Below, in pieces: positions 1 to 15,497 of a DNA stretch of 64,000 nucleotides. A program made the translations under genes and the position numbers. The notes under the pieces were generated by a model that did not search any database, was not told where the DNA came from, and saw nothing but the letters and a program-made list of their open reading frames with translations. Every line of letters begins with the position of its first letter. Within the stretch, counting starts at the first letter, position 1. Source of the stretch: Engraulis encrasicolus (lineage: Eukaryota; Chordata; Actinopteri; Clupeiformes; Engraulidae); NCBI RefSeq assembly GCF_034702125.1, contig NC_085876.1, forward strand, positions 15,030,253 through 15,094,252, in the 5' to 3' direction.

Positions 1-135
1 TCTGTATGTCTCTGCTTAAGTGTCTCTACTGCTGCTCTACTTTGCGGCTACTTTTTTCCAAAGTGACACCTCAGCCGGCTGTTTACCTCCGTGGTTTCTT
101 TCATGGTCAGGAGGAGGCTCATTGCATTACACTTA

Positions 136-1751
<1,616 letters not shown>

Positions 1752-1753
1752 TA

Positions 1754-2161
1754 TAAGGATAACTTCTGCCAATTTCAATATGCTGTTGTATTGCTCACGC
1801 TGCCCTTGACTTGTCAGTACCCGGTGATGCTGTATTTTTTGGCTCAGCCCTTTCCGAGATCTGAGCTATTCTAATAGGGGCAGATTTTGTTTACATGAAA
1901 AACTTTCTTAACATAGGCCTACACCAAATATTTTCCCAAAAGGTACCGCTGTTTACTAGTTGTCTGCTGATGCTGCATAACCTTTTGGATGTTTTTGGGA
2001 ATAAATAAAGATATTTTTTTGAAATGTAAACAAACACCTGCCCCAATTACAATGACCAGGATCTCTGCAAAGGCTGAAGAAAAAAAAATCTCAGGTATGG
2101 ACAAGTTCAGGGTAGTGTGAGCATTACAACTGCATGTTGAAATTGGCTGAACTTATCCTTT
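1754..2161 (+). repeat. Foldback MITE, family A, copy 1
   Basis: The first about 65 bases (AAGGATAACTTCTGCCAATT...) are the approximate reverse complement of the last about 65 (GAAATTGGCTGAACTTATCC). The same about 410-base element recurs in the same orientation at 60785-61196. Confidence 0.75.
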
Positions 2162-2257
2162 AAAATACGCTTTTATCCAAAATGACTCCAGACTACTAAT
2201 TAGGGCGGCAAGAGGGGAGTAACGCATGATTCATACTGCAGCAGCAGCAATATCAGC

Positions 2258-2425
2258 AGCTGTGGTCTAATGGTTAGGGTGGTGTAATTAAATGCACTTT
2301 GTATCTGCTAGTGATGTTGGCTATGATTATGTCCTCTTTTGAAAGTCGCTTTGGCTATAAAGCGTCTGCCAAATACCATGTAATGTAATGTATATGGGAT
2401 CACAGGTTCACATCCCATGCTTATG
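2258..2425 (+). repeat. SINE-like sequence, split by a tail unit
   Basis: An A-box-like TGGTCTAATGGTTAGGG (about 2265) and a B-box-like GGTTCACATCCC (about 2405) are separated by a unit (2290-2395) ending in TAATGTAATG that is also found at 46534-46636. Confidence 0.5.
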
Positions 2426-2554
2426 GGAAGAATGTAAAATTGTATTCTGTTCCAGTGAGGTCAATGTGTAGTGCGGCACAACTGGCTATTTTGCCCATGA
2501 TGCCGCGAGGAAGTGCCTGGGTGGACATACGTTTAAGTTCAGCCAGTGATAATG

Positions 2555-2824
<270 letters not shown>

Positions 2825-3044
2825 AGCACGAGTAAATAAACAACACAAATCATCAAACCAGTTAGAGACACTCACAGGGAATGTCACTTGAGTTCTCTTC
2901 CCATCACGTCCATAGGGAGGAGTTGAGGCCATAGCTGAGGAGAGGACTCTTTTACTCATGCTTTTTTGTGTGTGTTGTGACTTTGAGGTCTGTGGTGTTA
3001 GAAAATTGTCACCATGTATTAGGTGTTTATATGATTATTGTATT

Positions 3045-3304
3045 AGGGCTGTAACGATATTGTATCGAACCCGAGAAATTGTGATACTCAGTGTCACGAT
3101 ACTGTATTGTGATGTAAGGAGGTAGTATTGTGCCTTTTCAAAGTTTTGTTATCCCTCAGTCTAGAAAACAACCATATGATTCGATGTGATAATGCTTCCA
3201 AGCTTCAAATGAGATACATTTCAGAAATCGCGGAGTGCATCAAACCGTAGGTCAAAAATCGTGATCCGAACCGAATCGTGGGCTGAGTGTATCGTTACAG
3301 CCCT
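3045..3304. mobile_element. MITE with AGGGCTGTAACGATA inverted ends
   Basis: AGGGCTGTAACGATA at 3045 and TATCGTTACAGCCCT ending 3304 are exact 15-base inverted repeats around about 260 bases with internal AT-rich inverted pieces. A fragment of the same left end is at 40867-40895. The family type (hAT-like) is inferred from the terminus. Confidence 0.7.
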
Positions 3305-4041
3305 ACTGTGTATCCCCATGAGATGTGTTTTAGAGCAGTGTTGATGTGTTTAGAGCAGCTTCAACCACTTATCACAGACTAGCCACTAATGTGCTATGAG
3401 AGAGATCTGAAGTTGTGGAGTGGGAAATTGTTCCCTTTCACTTAATTGGTCTTAAGACACTTATTTCTTATAATTGCGATTCAAGGCACTTAATATGGAT
3501 GACTGTATATTGTTAATGTAAGCATACAGTTACATTTTTGGTCAATCCTTTGAGAGTGTGGGTTTTTGAACATTCTATAAAAAGAATGTGTTCTATAACA
3601 ATGCAAGATTCTAAAATTCCAAATTGTATTGTGTGGCGCCCAGAATTAATAGAACTTCCAGAACATTCCCGTCACACCGGTGTGACGATACACTCCTAAA
3701 GCTTAAAAAAAAAAAGGTAGAGGTCATGTAGAATCCTGAATTGAGTAGGCCTCAGTGGATGAGGGTGGCTGAAAACCTCTGAATATGCTCATTTCATGTG
3801 ACATGGGGGACCTGAGTCATGTTAGCACAGGCCCCGTGAGCAGATAATTAAGAGGTGCTGTCACTTATAATTCACATCGTCATGAAAACTGAATTTTCTT
3901 GAGCTCCGGCCAAATGTACTGTGTCTTCTCAGCTTCATCTTCTCATGGTTATTGTTATGCCTTTAAATTAGTACGGACTTTTCATGCAAATGTTGTGACG
4001 ATTACAAAAGTGAAGAATGCGTGTTGCTTTTGTGCTTCCAG

Positions 4042-5237
4042 ACCTACTCGATATGGGCCAGTAGCTGCAAGAACAAGACTGAGTGCAACGAGATGCACCC
4101 CTACATCTCTGTGGTGCAGGTACGCCACATGCCTTACTTACACTGCTCTACAACTCTTCTGGACGAGACTGTTTGTTTTTTGCTTGATTTAAAGGAACAG
4201 TCCATTTTCTTTTTCAATTTTCACATATTTGGAGTATTTCCAAGTATTAAACATGAATATCATTTTCTGCTCTGTGCGTTCAGTACTTAGATTGACATCA
4301 TTGGCATAGCTTAGAACAATCCTGGAAGTAAATGGTACCATTAGCATCAAGCCACAAGTGATCACTGGACGGAATTAAATTACCGGTTTGCATTCTGTTG
4401 AATTTTAAATTCATTTTAAAGTGCTTTTTACATCATTTTGATGACGTTTATTTGATACCGTAGACTTCTATTGCTACTTTAAATATGGTTGTACTGTCAA
4501 ACTAGGCATTTCATCTCATATTTAATCAGGAATTAACTACAGATAAGCTATTTCTTAAAATAAGGTGGACTGTTCCTTTAAAGCAGGGGTATATATTTTT
4601 CGAAAGGGGCTCATACAGAGGGTTGATGCAGCTGCTCACACAGGCATATGGATCAGCTGCTTTTGCTAACCAGGTAGCACATTACTATGGTAGGTTGCCA
4701 ATGGGGAATTGCATTGCAATCATGGAAGTTGCTAACTTAGTTAGCAACGACGCTGTTGAGAAATGCACCTCAGATTGCTGTCTGTAATCTGTTATGTTTT
4801 TAGATTGTGCTGTTAAATGCTGCCTAGACAAGCGTATTGCTCAACTGTTACATGCTGTTTTGTTGGTGTTGTCATTATAGATGTTTACGTGCTGCTCACT
4901 CACACAAGCAAGTGTATTGCTCAACTGTTTGTGGTGTTTTTGTTTTCCAGATTCTGGCCTTCGTGCTGATCCGGAACATTCCTGGCTACGCCCGCTCCCT
5001 CTACAGCTCCTTCTTCGCCTGGTTTGGGAGGATCTCCTTAGAGGTACAGCTAAGAGGCTCTGGCAAGCGTGTGTGTGTGTCTGTGTCTGTGTCTGTGTGT
5101 GTGAGAGTGTGTGAGTGAGAGTGTGTGTGTGAGTGAGTGAGTGAGTGAGTGAGTGAGTGAGTGAGTGAGTGAGTGAGTGAGTGAGTGAGTGAGTGAGTGA
5201 GTGAGTGAGTGAGTGAGTGGGTGAGTGGGTGAGTGGG

Positions 5238-5333
<96 letters not shown>

Positions 5334-8067
5334 TGTGGCAAGCATACTTCAGCTCCACTCATCATCATCTGGAAAAATAGCCTTGTGTCATAATGTTCAC
5401 CCATATATTGCGGGTGCAGCTGTCTGCATTTGTACTTGTGCTCAGGGAATAATTATGACTCTGGACACCTGCAATTCCTGCTTGACGTGCTATTCTAGTA
5501 CCTATATTACAATGCCATGTAGCAACAATACTTAGAATATTACATAGTTCCAGAAACACACTTTAACATTTGAAAACCGAGCCATGCAATCACAATTAAA
5601 GGATTCATCAGGATTATTTATTAGAATATGGGGCCGATTGCAAATCTCTTTAAATTGCTATTTAGGAACTTATGTAGGTGGGATCACTGGCTGTAACATA
5701 CATACTTTACATCAGACCAAAAACACTACTACAGTAGGCGTTGCATGGTATGAAATGCACTACAGTTAGACATCAGCAGCCTTCAATGAAAATCTGAAAA
5801 ACGGGGATGGGATTAACCCAGCGGGCACAAGTTACTATCTGAAAAGCGAAATAGTACGATCTTGCGCTTAACTTTTTTATCGACAGTTGAGACCTTCTCT
5901 TTGTCTGCCGTATTTCTACTTGATTTGAAGTTTATGAAGGCTGAAGTAGTGAAGGGAAATAGATAAGACAGCAAAGTCAAGATATGAAGGTATTGTGGCC
6001 ATGGTGTACTTGCCAGCTGGTGATTTGTTGTGACTATGGGCAAATCAAAATGTAACTTAATATCAATGAATCCTTGGCAGCCGATGCTCTTCAAGCGATA
6101 TGCCAGTCTGTGTTTTTTGAGCGATAAGTTAAACATGACCATGAGAAGACATGGCCTAGGGCTCACTTGATAAAACGGCCTCAACTACCTTGACTACCCT
6201 GGTGAAATAAAGGAGAAAGAAAAAAAGTGAAAACTGCCCCAGCAAAGGGTGTGGTGCGTTAGGTGTAAAACAAGCAGCCTAACATTGCACGCATCAGAAG
6301 GAGGAAGTGGCATGTATTTCCTATTTTTGCAATGTGGTTTACATACTATGCATTTCTACGTTATTTTGAGAAACATTCTTGAAAGTATATGGTATAACGT
6401 ACAAGGCATGTCAGTATTTGCAAGCTTGCTTATCCCTATGTTGTTTTATAGTCAAATAATATATAAATGACTTATAAGCAAGAAGTCATTAAAGAGTTAG
6501 AAACAAGCCATTAAAAAGTGAACACTTTGAATGCCACTCTGCATTTAGAGTTGTGGTGGTGGACTACCACCAGTAAACTAGACAATTTTCAAGCCACAGG
6601 ATATTTTGTTTGGACAAAATCCCATATAAAAGCTGAGAAGCTGGTGAAAGATGAAGGTGAAAAATGTTTCTTTGCATCTTGGTTTCGGAGCTAAACAAGG
6701 GTTAATAGCCAGAAACTGTTATATAGTGTCTTTTGTTACATATGCACTATTTTCTCTCTCTATCTCTCTCTCTATCTCTATCTCACTCTCTCTCTCACTC
6801 TCCCTCACCCTTTCCCTCTCTCCCTCTACTCTCTCCCTCTCTCTCTCCCTCTCTCCCTCTACTCTCTCCCTCTCTCTCTCCCTCTCCCCCCTCCCCTCTC
6901 TCCTCAGCTCTTCATCTGCCAGTACCACATCTGGTTGGCGGCGGACACCAAGGGCATCCTGGTGCTGGTGCCTGGCAACCCCTCGCTCAACATCATCGTC
7001 AGCACCTTCATCTTCGTCTGCGTGGCGCACGAGATCTCGCAGATCACCAACGACCTGGCGCAGGTGCTGTCCCATACATATACCTTTTCATGTGTGTTAT
7101 GATGTTTAATTCTCTTGCTGATGTTTAATGTTGTAACCTTGACCACTGTTAAAAAAGGTGTTTCCATAGAAAATGTTGTTGTTGTTGTTGTTGTGCCATG
7201 GGGGCAGCCATGACCCAATTGTTAGAGAGTTGGTCGTAAAGTTGCTGGTTCAAATCCCACTCTTACAATTACTGCAGGGACTGTAGCCAGTACCCTGTAC
7301 CATACCAAGCTGTATGTTTGGATAAAAGCGACAGCTAAATGTAATGTAATGTCTAAGGAGTAACATTCGACGAGGCTTGCATGAGATGGTTGGAAGTCGA
7401 CGAGGTGGGGCCAAAGAACTTCATGACGCGAAGTGGAGTGTAATGTAATGTAATGTATTAACCCACTTTAGCCTAAGCACTTTTTGGGAAAGGGTGCCCT
7501 CTGCCTATTAACCCATTGAAGCATAAGACACCTGCAAAAAAGGGTGCTGAATGCCTGAGCCCTTTTTAAGAAAAGTTGACCTCAGCCTATAAAAACCTAG
7601 ATATCTCTGCTTCTTGAAGCACATAAAAAATGCACTATAGCTATATGTGTCCTATACAACGTATATGTGTGTCCATGTGTCTACTAAGTAAGGGTTAACG
7701 TTCGGCGAGAAGGTCGCTACCGTGGAATAGCAGCACGACAGAGAGAATCTTTAGACCCCGACGCGGAGCAGCTGATTAGAGTCTTGTTGAAAAGTCGCTT
7801 TAGCAGTGAAAAGTCTTGTTGCCATTGACAGCGGTCTGTTATAGACCAACCCGTCCGTTATCGAAAAATAACAGACGTGCGAACGTTGGGGAGCCCCGTT
7901 GAAATGAATGGAGCATTCGACCGATGACGTCACACCATATAATAAAATGTATTAATATTGTCCTTGACCAGGTGGCTATCCCCAAGGAGAACGGGCCACT
8001 GCTCCGGCGCCTGCTGATGCTGGCTGCCTTCCTGGCCCTCGTGCTGCTGCTCTCCCGACACCAGTGA
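4042..8067 (+). CDS. casd1: casd1, C-terminal part (N-acetylneuraminate 9-O-acetyltransferase), 3' four exons
   Basis: Exons 4042-4119, 4951-5043, 6908-7063 and 7972-8067 (TGA at 8065-8067) each follow an AG and, except the last, end before a GT. All are phase 0 and join to 140 residues. The peptide begins TYSIWASSCKNKTECNE and contains IRNIPGYARS, FICQYHIWLAADT, LVPGNPSLNII and AHEISQITNDLAQ, which I recognise as the C-terminal multi-membrane part of vertebrate CASD1; the last exon is strongly hydrophobic and ends LLLSRHQ. CASD1 is a Golgi membrane enzyme that transfers acetyl from acetyl-CoA to the 9-hydroxyl of CMP-activated sialic acid. Its SGNH-type catalytic domain and most membrane segments are encoded upstream, outside the window, and no earlier exon was found in 1-4041. 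The introns are repeat-rich: a foldback at 4192-4580, a GTGA/GTGC tract 20 bases after the second donor, and a TC tract leading into the third acceptor. The gene converges on rab25. Confidence 0.9.
4192..4580. mobile_element. Foldback MITE in a casd1 intron
   Basis: AAAGGAACAGTCCA (4192) and TGGACTGTTCCTTT (ending 4580) are exact inverted termini; the adjoining sequence is AT-rich. It lies in the intron after the first casd1 exon of the window. Confidence 0.65.
4663..4769. repeat. Foldback repeat family B, copy 1
   Basis: TTGCTAACCAGGTAGCA... and ...TTAGTTAGCAACGACGCTG form an imperfect hairpin around a central CCAATGGGGAATTGCATTGC. It belongs to the four-copy family also at 17370, 30243 and 63481. 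Confidence 0.7.
5064..5334. repeat. (GT)n/(GTGA)n/(GTGC)n compound microsatellite
   Basis: It starts 20 bases after a casd1 splice donor (5044), changes from GT/CTGT to GAGT and then to about 97 bases of GTGC. No unique sequence is interspersed. Confidence 0.95.
6752..6905. repeat. TC-rich low-complexity tract leading into a casd1 acceptor
   Basis: About 150 bases of CTCTCT/CTCCCT run straight into the CAG acceptor at 6905-6907, making an unusually long polypyrimidine tract. Confidence 0.9.
7199..7352 (+). repeat. tRNA-derived SINE in the last casd1 intron
   Basis: A B-box GGTTCAAATCCC (about 7248) is followed by GGATAAAAGCGACAGCTAAA and a (TAATG)n tail, the conserved 3' tail of several fish SINEs. 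The A-box is degraded. Confidence 0.65.
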
Positions 8068-10258
8068 AGGATGGACGGACGGACGGAGCGAGGAGGAGGG
8101 AAGACCGGAGGAAGGGATGGAAGGAAGGAAGGATGGACAGGAGGCTGGATAGAAGGATGCTGGTTGGAGCGTGGAGGGAAGTGGATGGGGGTGTGATCTG
8201 ACCATTGTGTTGCTGCTCTCCCGATGTACAAACGGAGCAAATAAGTGGGAAGGAAGGAAGGACATGAGGGATGGAAGGAAGGGGTGGAATGATGAAAGGA
8301 TTCAGATGGGTGACGTGACGTGACGTGACGTGACAAAAGACAACTGGTTGTTTGAACCTGGCGCTGAGAATCGCTGGGCTTTGGAGAGAGATTTGTCAAG
8401 GTCATGTCGGGAAGGAAAGCTAGTTTGTTGGACACTGTGGATCACCAAGCTGTGGAGAAAGACGGAATACAAGCCCCATCCATACTTCCACCCACCCACG
8501 CACTCATCCATACTGTACAGACAGACTTGTTGGGTGGGTAGTATTGGAGAGTGAGCGTTGTGGAAGGGCTTTTTATACTGGGTGCCTTCCTTTTTAGCAG
8601 CTGTGCTGTGTTGCCGTTTTGGTCTGGATGCTTTGGCTTGACTTGACTTGAAGCCAACCCTGTGTATGACTGTCAAACTGTGTGAGGGAGGGAGGGAGGA
8701 AGGAAGGCAGCCAGGCCGCTACCTACTTGAACAAGGGAAGTGACACCACCACCACCATCACCCCCACCCCACCTTGCTGCACAGCTGAGACTTGAACCTT
8801 GTATAGTAGATAGGGTGGTGGTGGTCAGACTTGACTGTCTGTGCAGTCTGAGTGAGTTATGAACACAGACATGGATGAGGCTGTCTGAGGACACACCCAA
8901 GGTCACACCTCGCGAAGTAGTTTTCACCCATCTAATCCGTCAACTTGTTTACAGTCAGCAGATCTGTCTACATTTAAGGGTGCACGAAATGCCCCAACTT
9001 TAGAAATTCCAGCTTTTATTTTGCAGTGTTGTTCGTTTGTACTAAAATAGCTTCCTTGTAAAAGCTTAGCCAATTTGATTTGTGTTAAAGGGTAGCACAA
9101 TAGGCTTTTTGAGTGACAGTGAATGGGTATCTTGAGAGAAATCATAAAGTGTGTTTTTTTTGTAAGGTCAAAGCTAATAAGAAAAATAATTTGGATGAAT
9201 GCTCCAGTTGACTTTCCACTTCCCATATTTGAAACCCCATGTTTTTTGCAACCTTCCTTTAGCAAGGTCTTACCCCCCATGTGCTAAATCTTTTAGTCAT
9301 GTTTGGGTGCTTGATGTCCTGGGGAAGTGAAAAGCAAATATCATCTAAGAGAGAAAGATATTTTAAAACCCACCCATCCAATGCAAAGGAGTGTGCTCAA
9401 AATTCGGTCACCTAAGGGGGCGTTGTCCCTCATTCTTCTTCTCTTTTCGTGGTGTTTGCACAAGACGTGCGCTACCGCCATCTACAACGCTAAGGGGACT
9501 CCATTTATTCTCAACCTCAAGACTCTGAAGGTCTCCTAATCGAAGGTCTCCTAAAGAGGCGTTCACCCGACGTAAAGTGGATACCGGAAAAGAACCCGCC
9601 TGATTTATCTCTGTCATATACTATTCTCTGTGAAAAGGCAACTAGAGCAATCTGCCAATTGACTTTGCTAACTAGTTTTCACTAAAACATCCTCAAAACA
9701 TATTTCACTCTGATTTAGCTAATACACCCATTCACTGCCATTCAATTGTTCACCCCTTAACATGGATCAAATTTGAAGGGAAGTTGTGGTAGTGCAAAGG
9801 AACAATACTTGCAAGAGAAGAGTAGGATTTTGCAGTTTTAATTTTCAAAGGGCATTTGTTGCACCCTAGTCTACCAATCTTAACAAAAAAAAGAAATATA
9901 GTATATCTCATCGATATGGGGCCAGGTTTGGACCACAGCAGAACCCATAGTCATCCACATCTCCACCGTAGAACAACTATAAATACACCTTCTCAGACCA
10001 GAGTGGTTCCTTCTCCGTCCAATTAAGAGACTCTACGGCTGTAAAGAAAGAAGGAAAAAAAATCTGAAAAAAGTCTGAATTTCTTTTTTTTTGCCTTTGC
10101 ACTGACCGGTGCTGTGATGCCATAGCTCTGACACTGCTTTTTTTTTTTTTTAATAATGTTGTTTTTCTATGTACAGTATTTAAGGATTTAAATTAAGCGG
10201 ATATTTTATACAAGTGTATATTTGTGTTTGTATTTTTGGCTTTTCATTCTTCTCTGCT

Positions 10259-10296
10259 CTAACCCTAACCCTAACCCTAACCCTAACCCTAACCCT
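10259..10296. repeat. Interstitial telomere-type repeat, CTAACC units
   Basis: Six perfect TAACCC units in a row, followed within a few bases by a poly-C/CT-rich stretch (10301-10360). Confidence 0.9.
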
Positions 10297-11117
10297 ACTC
10301 TTCTCCCCCCCCCCCCCCCCCTGTCTCCACTTAACACACCCCCTCCCCTCCCCCCTCCCCCAACTAATTGCTGTTTTGTGCCCATGACTACTCTGTGTGA
10401 ATGGCCTATAATGCACATTCATTCACGCTCTCACTTCATAGTACCGTGGCTGTAAAGTCCAAGTCATGCATTAAATGCGAGGGTAGGGCTTACTTACATC
10501 AGTGCTTCACAGCTATGTGAAGTTAAAGCAAGGCAACTCCCTTTTTTGAGGCAGGTCTTTTTTCCACCTTCCCTCAAATTAAATGATTGAGTTTCACCTT
10601 GCAACTGCTCATCCACCTGATCTCCGAGTCTGGCAATACCAGTCTGCAAGCTAGCATGGGATGATTGGATCGGGTTGGACCACCTACTGTTAGCACAGAC
10701 CTGGTCCAATCCGGTTCAATGATGCATGGTTAGCTAGCTTGGAACAAGGCTTTAATATCACCAGGCTACAAGAATTGCTAGAAAAACTCAGTTATGTAAT
10801 GCAAGGGGAGGTGTAAAATGAGTATATTTCCACTAAAGGTGGAGTGTCTCTGAGTACAATGGACTGTTTTCACACTTTTCTTCATCCAAAGGGCAGCAAA
10901 AAAAGGAACAAAACGTGTCATCCTTTTTTACATATCATTGAGTGTTGATTGAATTACCACTGAAAATGAATGACAAATGTTTTGAAAAGCACAGGGTTTT
11001 TTGTCGTGAAATTGACATTTTATGGACATTTCATAGCATTGTATACTTTTGTAGCATACAGCGTTGTACAGGCTTACTACTGCATATTGTTGCCAGCTGT
11101 TCAGACACATACACTCT

Positions 11118-11166
<49 letters not shown>

Positions 11167-13605
11167 CAGCAGGCTCTTTTTAGTACACGTTCAACAGGGG
11201 CAGTGCCTACACCTAGAGTTGTACTAGAGAGGGCTGATGAGTGTTTGAAAGCACAGGACTGTCTGACGGATAACTGCAAACAGGTTAGCTGGGGAAGAGA
11301 TTGAAGATCTTTTTGTTTGTTTCTTTGTGTAGTAGTCTGTGTGTACAGTATGTCTGACTGATTTGAGAACATGGCAAATTCGGCCACAACTGAAAAGCGC
11401 TGTGTGTATATGTGTTGGTGCAAACTCTGTTGGACCACTAAAAGATACACTAATAATCGAGCGCAGTTGCGTGCATGAAATACTCCTATTTCAAACGGAA
11501 TATTGTCGGTATTCGTTTTAAAACAAATTTACGGAATGTTCCGTTTACATGTGGGGAACAGCATTCTGCAACTGAAATAGAACGCGGACACATTTGGATT
11601 GAGCAAGGAGTTGACACGACTTGTTCGCAAACTGTATACTGCCCTTATTCCTTTTAAAATCAGAATATTTGTCAAATGTAACTGTGCCCGTTCACACAGT
11701 GGCACCTCCACCATTGCCATTGGCTTGACCGTATCACAGCAGATTTATTATAAAAGCAGCGATTAGTACACAACTTGCGTTTGCACAATGCAACATGAAA
11801 TACTCGATATTTACATTATAAATGAAGAGATGCTAACTTGTGTGTTATTCTGCTGAACTTGCTGAAACAAAACATCTGTTTGTGTGTATACATTTTTTTT
11901 TTTTTGAAGCCACATCCCCATACAAAATACATATACTAGATTGAAAAAGTAAAAGTTTGGACACAATTTGTTCTGGTCAATTTTGTGAACCAGCTAGTTG
12001 ATGAATTCGGTTGCGTTGAGAGTGTGGGCAGGAAGAAAACATGACAGCACTTCCTACTTTCTCTGTCCAGTTTGCCCACCTCTGAAAAGAGAAAAAGAAA
12101 TGAAACGTACAATTGTGTTGATGCTGTTGCTTTTCTGAAATGAACCAGGATGTATGTTCTTTCACAGGGAGGCATTTAACCTGTGTGCAAGCAAACGACA
12201 GAAATATCTGTTTCAACTAACAAAACTGTTGTGTGCTTTTGGATTTATCCAAGCTGAGAAATATGATTTTATTGGAAAGACGTTGATATTAACAGTTAAA
12301 CATGCACACTGTTGGGCATGCATGCGTTAGTTTGGTAGGAATGAATCTGATGAAACCTTATTTATTCACACCAAATGTGAAAAAGGATCAATACTCATAC
12401 TTTGGATGGAAACCCAATGACTGGGTGTCTTTGTCAGTGTGTACACTTTAAATCAAGGTTTATAGAAGTGTCCTCTACAATGGCTATCCTTGTGTGCGTG
12501 GACACATCTCGAGCATATTTAGACCCTCCCCTGTTTATTTGTATATTTGGGTTGGCTGGTATAGTTATAAATATATTTAAATGAGACAAAACAAGTTTTA
12601 TCCCATGGCCTCGAGTGAGGGTTTTCTTTCTTTTTTTTGGTCTCCCTTTGTAAATATTATTTGTGGCGTCTTCAAATGTGAAAGAGATCATACTGGTTTT
12701 TATTTGCAGAACATATTTCTTTCACTCCGGATGTAAATTTCATTGGTACTGAAGATAAAATATGTCATTGGAAATGTTGTGTGTTCTGGGTTTTTTTTAC
12801 TAGTTAAAGAAGGGGTGAACTGATGTTGCTCTGTCTCTGCACACAAACAAAAAGATGAAAGGAGTGAAAATAAGACACTGTTGCTTTAATGGTCCTTCAA
12901 ACAGTGGAATTTCAAAAAACCTATTTGTTTCCAGGCCAGGCATACAATGACTTTCTTCTCTCTGCCCTGGGTTTCTGGAATCAGAATGCAATAGTCTAAT
13001 ACTTAATATTTTTGGTAAACACATTCGTTTGGGCCTGGAGTTTTAAGTTGGAGATTCCTAAAATGCACTCTTCACATTGCTGGTTTTTTTTTTCATTTGT
13101 TTGTTTTTTAATCCACGTTGTGTGTGTGTATATGCAAACTGATTTCTTTTACAAAAAAATGTGTCCAAAAAACATTTTGTACTGTGTAACCAAGGTCTGT
13201 CTGCAGTGTCCTCCTTCCAAAGAAGAAGCCTTGGACAAACGCATAATGTTCTGATAAAATAAGAATAGATAAAGTTATCAGACAAAACCAGGAGGGCTAC
13301 ACGTGGAATACTCTTAGAATAGATAGATTTGTTATTGAGATTTCAAGGTCAACCTTCTACATGCCCTATACCTAGTATATCAGGGAAGCATGGCCATGAT
13401 AAAGGATAAGATTCACCCTGACGTCTGAAGTCATTCATGATTATTTTAAGTCTACACAGTTATATCCTCATATCTCTGCTGAGCATATTCTGAACCTTGT
13501 CCACGGCAATCAGTTACTGCAAGTTTGGGCCCTATACACAATAATCTTTTGGTGGGCCGCTTCACTACAATACTTAATTTATGTGACTTATCATTACAGA
13601 AAATA

Positions 13606-14695
13606 CAGTGCCATGAGAAAGTTTGGGCGCCCTTTTGGAAAATCATTACATCGGTATATTTCTCGTTGAGCTTTTAAAGTAGCAGCTCCATTTTAACGTA
13701 TGTTAAACTGTAGGGAAAGAGAAACATTTCAGCAGTGGAAGAATTTTCATAGGTGTTACAGAAACAATTTTATGTGGATTTAAACAAAAATAGGCGTGTG
13801 CATAAATATGGGCACCCCAAAGAAGGTATACCATTAATATGAAGTAGAGCTCACTTTTGCTGATTTAATGGCCTGTGGATACTTGCTATACAAGAAGACA
13901 AGTTCCAACTGCCTGGTGCTACTGAATAGTGGCCAATTATTCTATCCAGAACCTCTCTAATTCAGTCAGGTTACTCATCTGTCTTCTATAGACATCCAAG
14001 TTCAAATAAATCCGTTCTTTTTCAATAATGGTGATACCTCAAGGTTGGTATGACCATTTCAAGACATTGTACTTGTTCTTTTGCATTAACTCGTTGAATT
14101 TTCCTTGAAAAATGTCCTGCTGGAAAGCCCAAACTCAGCTCAGCCTTAATTTTGTGACTGACCCTTGAACATTCTTTTTGGAAAAATCTGCTATTTGAAA
14201 GGAATTAGTGAGGCCCTCAACTGTAATAAGTTTTACAGTGTGTATGCGAGCCATGCAGACCTAGCAGGGTATACTTGAGGCCAGATGTCATAGAATTTAT
14301 GTGTGCATTTTTTGCCATGTCCACCTCCAATTGTTAAGGTCAAATAACTCTTGCTCAGTCTCATCAGACTACAGTATGATTTCCCGAAATGCTTTTAGCG
14401 TGTCTACATAAGCTTTCTGCATAAGTTTAGCAACTTATTTCTGATGGATACACAAGAAAGCCTTTTTATGAATCACCCATCCAATGAGGTTTTGCCTTGT
14501 GAAAAGGGTATGCGGAAGGACCCGTGTCTAAGTCTGCACTATCAGCAGCTATGGTCTTGGAGTTCTATGGAGGTGTTCTGTAGTGTGCCTGTTACCATTC
14601 TTACCATCCTTTACCCATGCCTTTTGAACTATTTTTCAGCAAACTACATTTTCCTTTCACAAATTCACGAACACCAAACTTTCTCATGGCACTTG
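13606..14695. mobile_element. Degenerate Tc1/mariner-like element
   Basis: The left end CAGTGCCATGAGAAAGTTTG (after TA) and the right end CAAACTTTCTCATGGCACTT are inverted copies about 1.09 kb apart. Short frames on either strand are broken and no intact transposase remains. Confidence 0.7.
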
Positions 14696-15497
14696 TGTGC
14701 ACAAGTGTTGAGTTGAGATTTCGTATATATCATTTTAGACATTACTGTGATGCTTACCCCTGTTTTGAGCAATAAACGGGTCCAGATTTGAGGCCTGAAA
14801 TTAGTATGGTCATCTAAAAACACCAAAGGGTTCAACATTTTCACAAGAATAGAAAGTGCAACTACAGTACCACTGTAAGACCATAGCAAAGCGATGTAAT
14901 GACAGTTTCAAATGATTGATAGCCTGAGGGGGGTTTGGAAAATGCGTCTTAAAATATATAAGCCTACTGTTATTTGGATCAGAACCACCATGTCATGTCA
15001 GTGTTTCCTTCTGAAAAGTTGACAATAGAAAGTACAGTTGGCCTAGCCCTGTAGGTTACTAGTCACCAAATAGCAAGCAGAGGTATCCTGCAGACTGGTC
15101 TTGAAGTTTTACGAAGTAAGTTAGAAATAGCACTTCAGACAATGGCACTACAAAATGAGTGTCATATTTACAATCTGCTACATTTAAAACTGGTAGTTAC
15201 CAGAAGATGAAGATTCTTTGTAACATGCATTCAAACTTCTGAAAGGGGGTCACAAACATGGCTGTGTTTGCTCACTGTGTTGCAGTATTTACCATGCCCC
15301 TTCTAAGGTAAATATGTCGAGATGAGACATATTAGTCCGGTCGGACTTAACATTTTTTAACACCACAACATCCATGTGATGAGAGACCATACTGTCTGAG
15401 TGGGTGCATGTGTACATTCAAGTGTAGAGAATTAGGCCAGAGGGTGAAATGCTTTGCCCCCACTCCCACTTCCTGTTAGTCTGCGTACCTGCCAATG

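Noticed and set aside
4841..5404. 187-codon minus-strand frame rich in THARTHAR and THSLTHS
   Set aside because: Translation of the GTGA/GTGC repeat over a casd1 exon; no independent evidence.
7839..8435. 198-codon minus-strand frame with HPS repeats
   Set aside because: Antisense of the last casd1 exon and the GGAAGG-rich 3' UTR.
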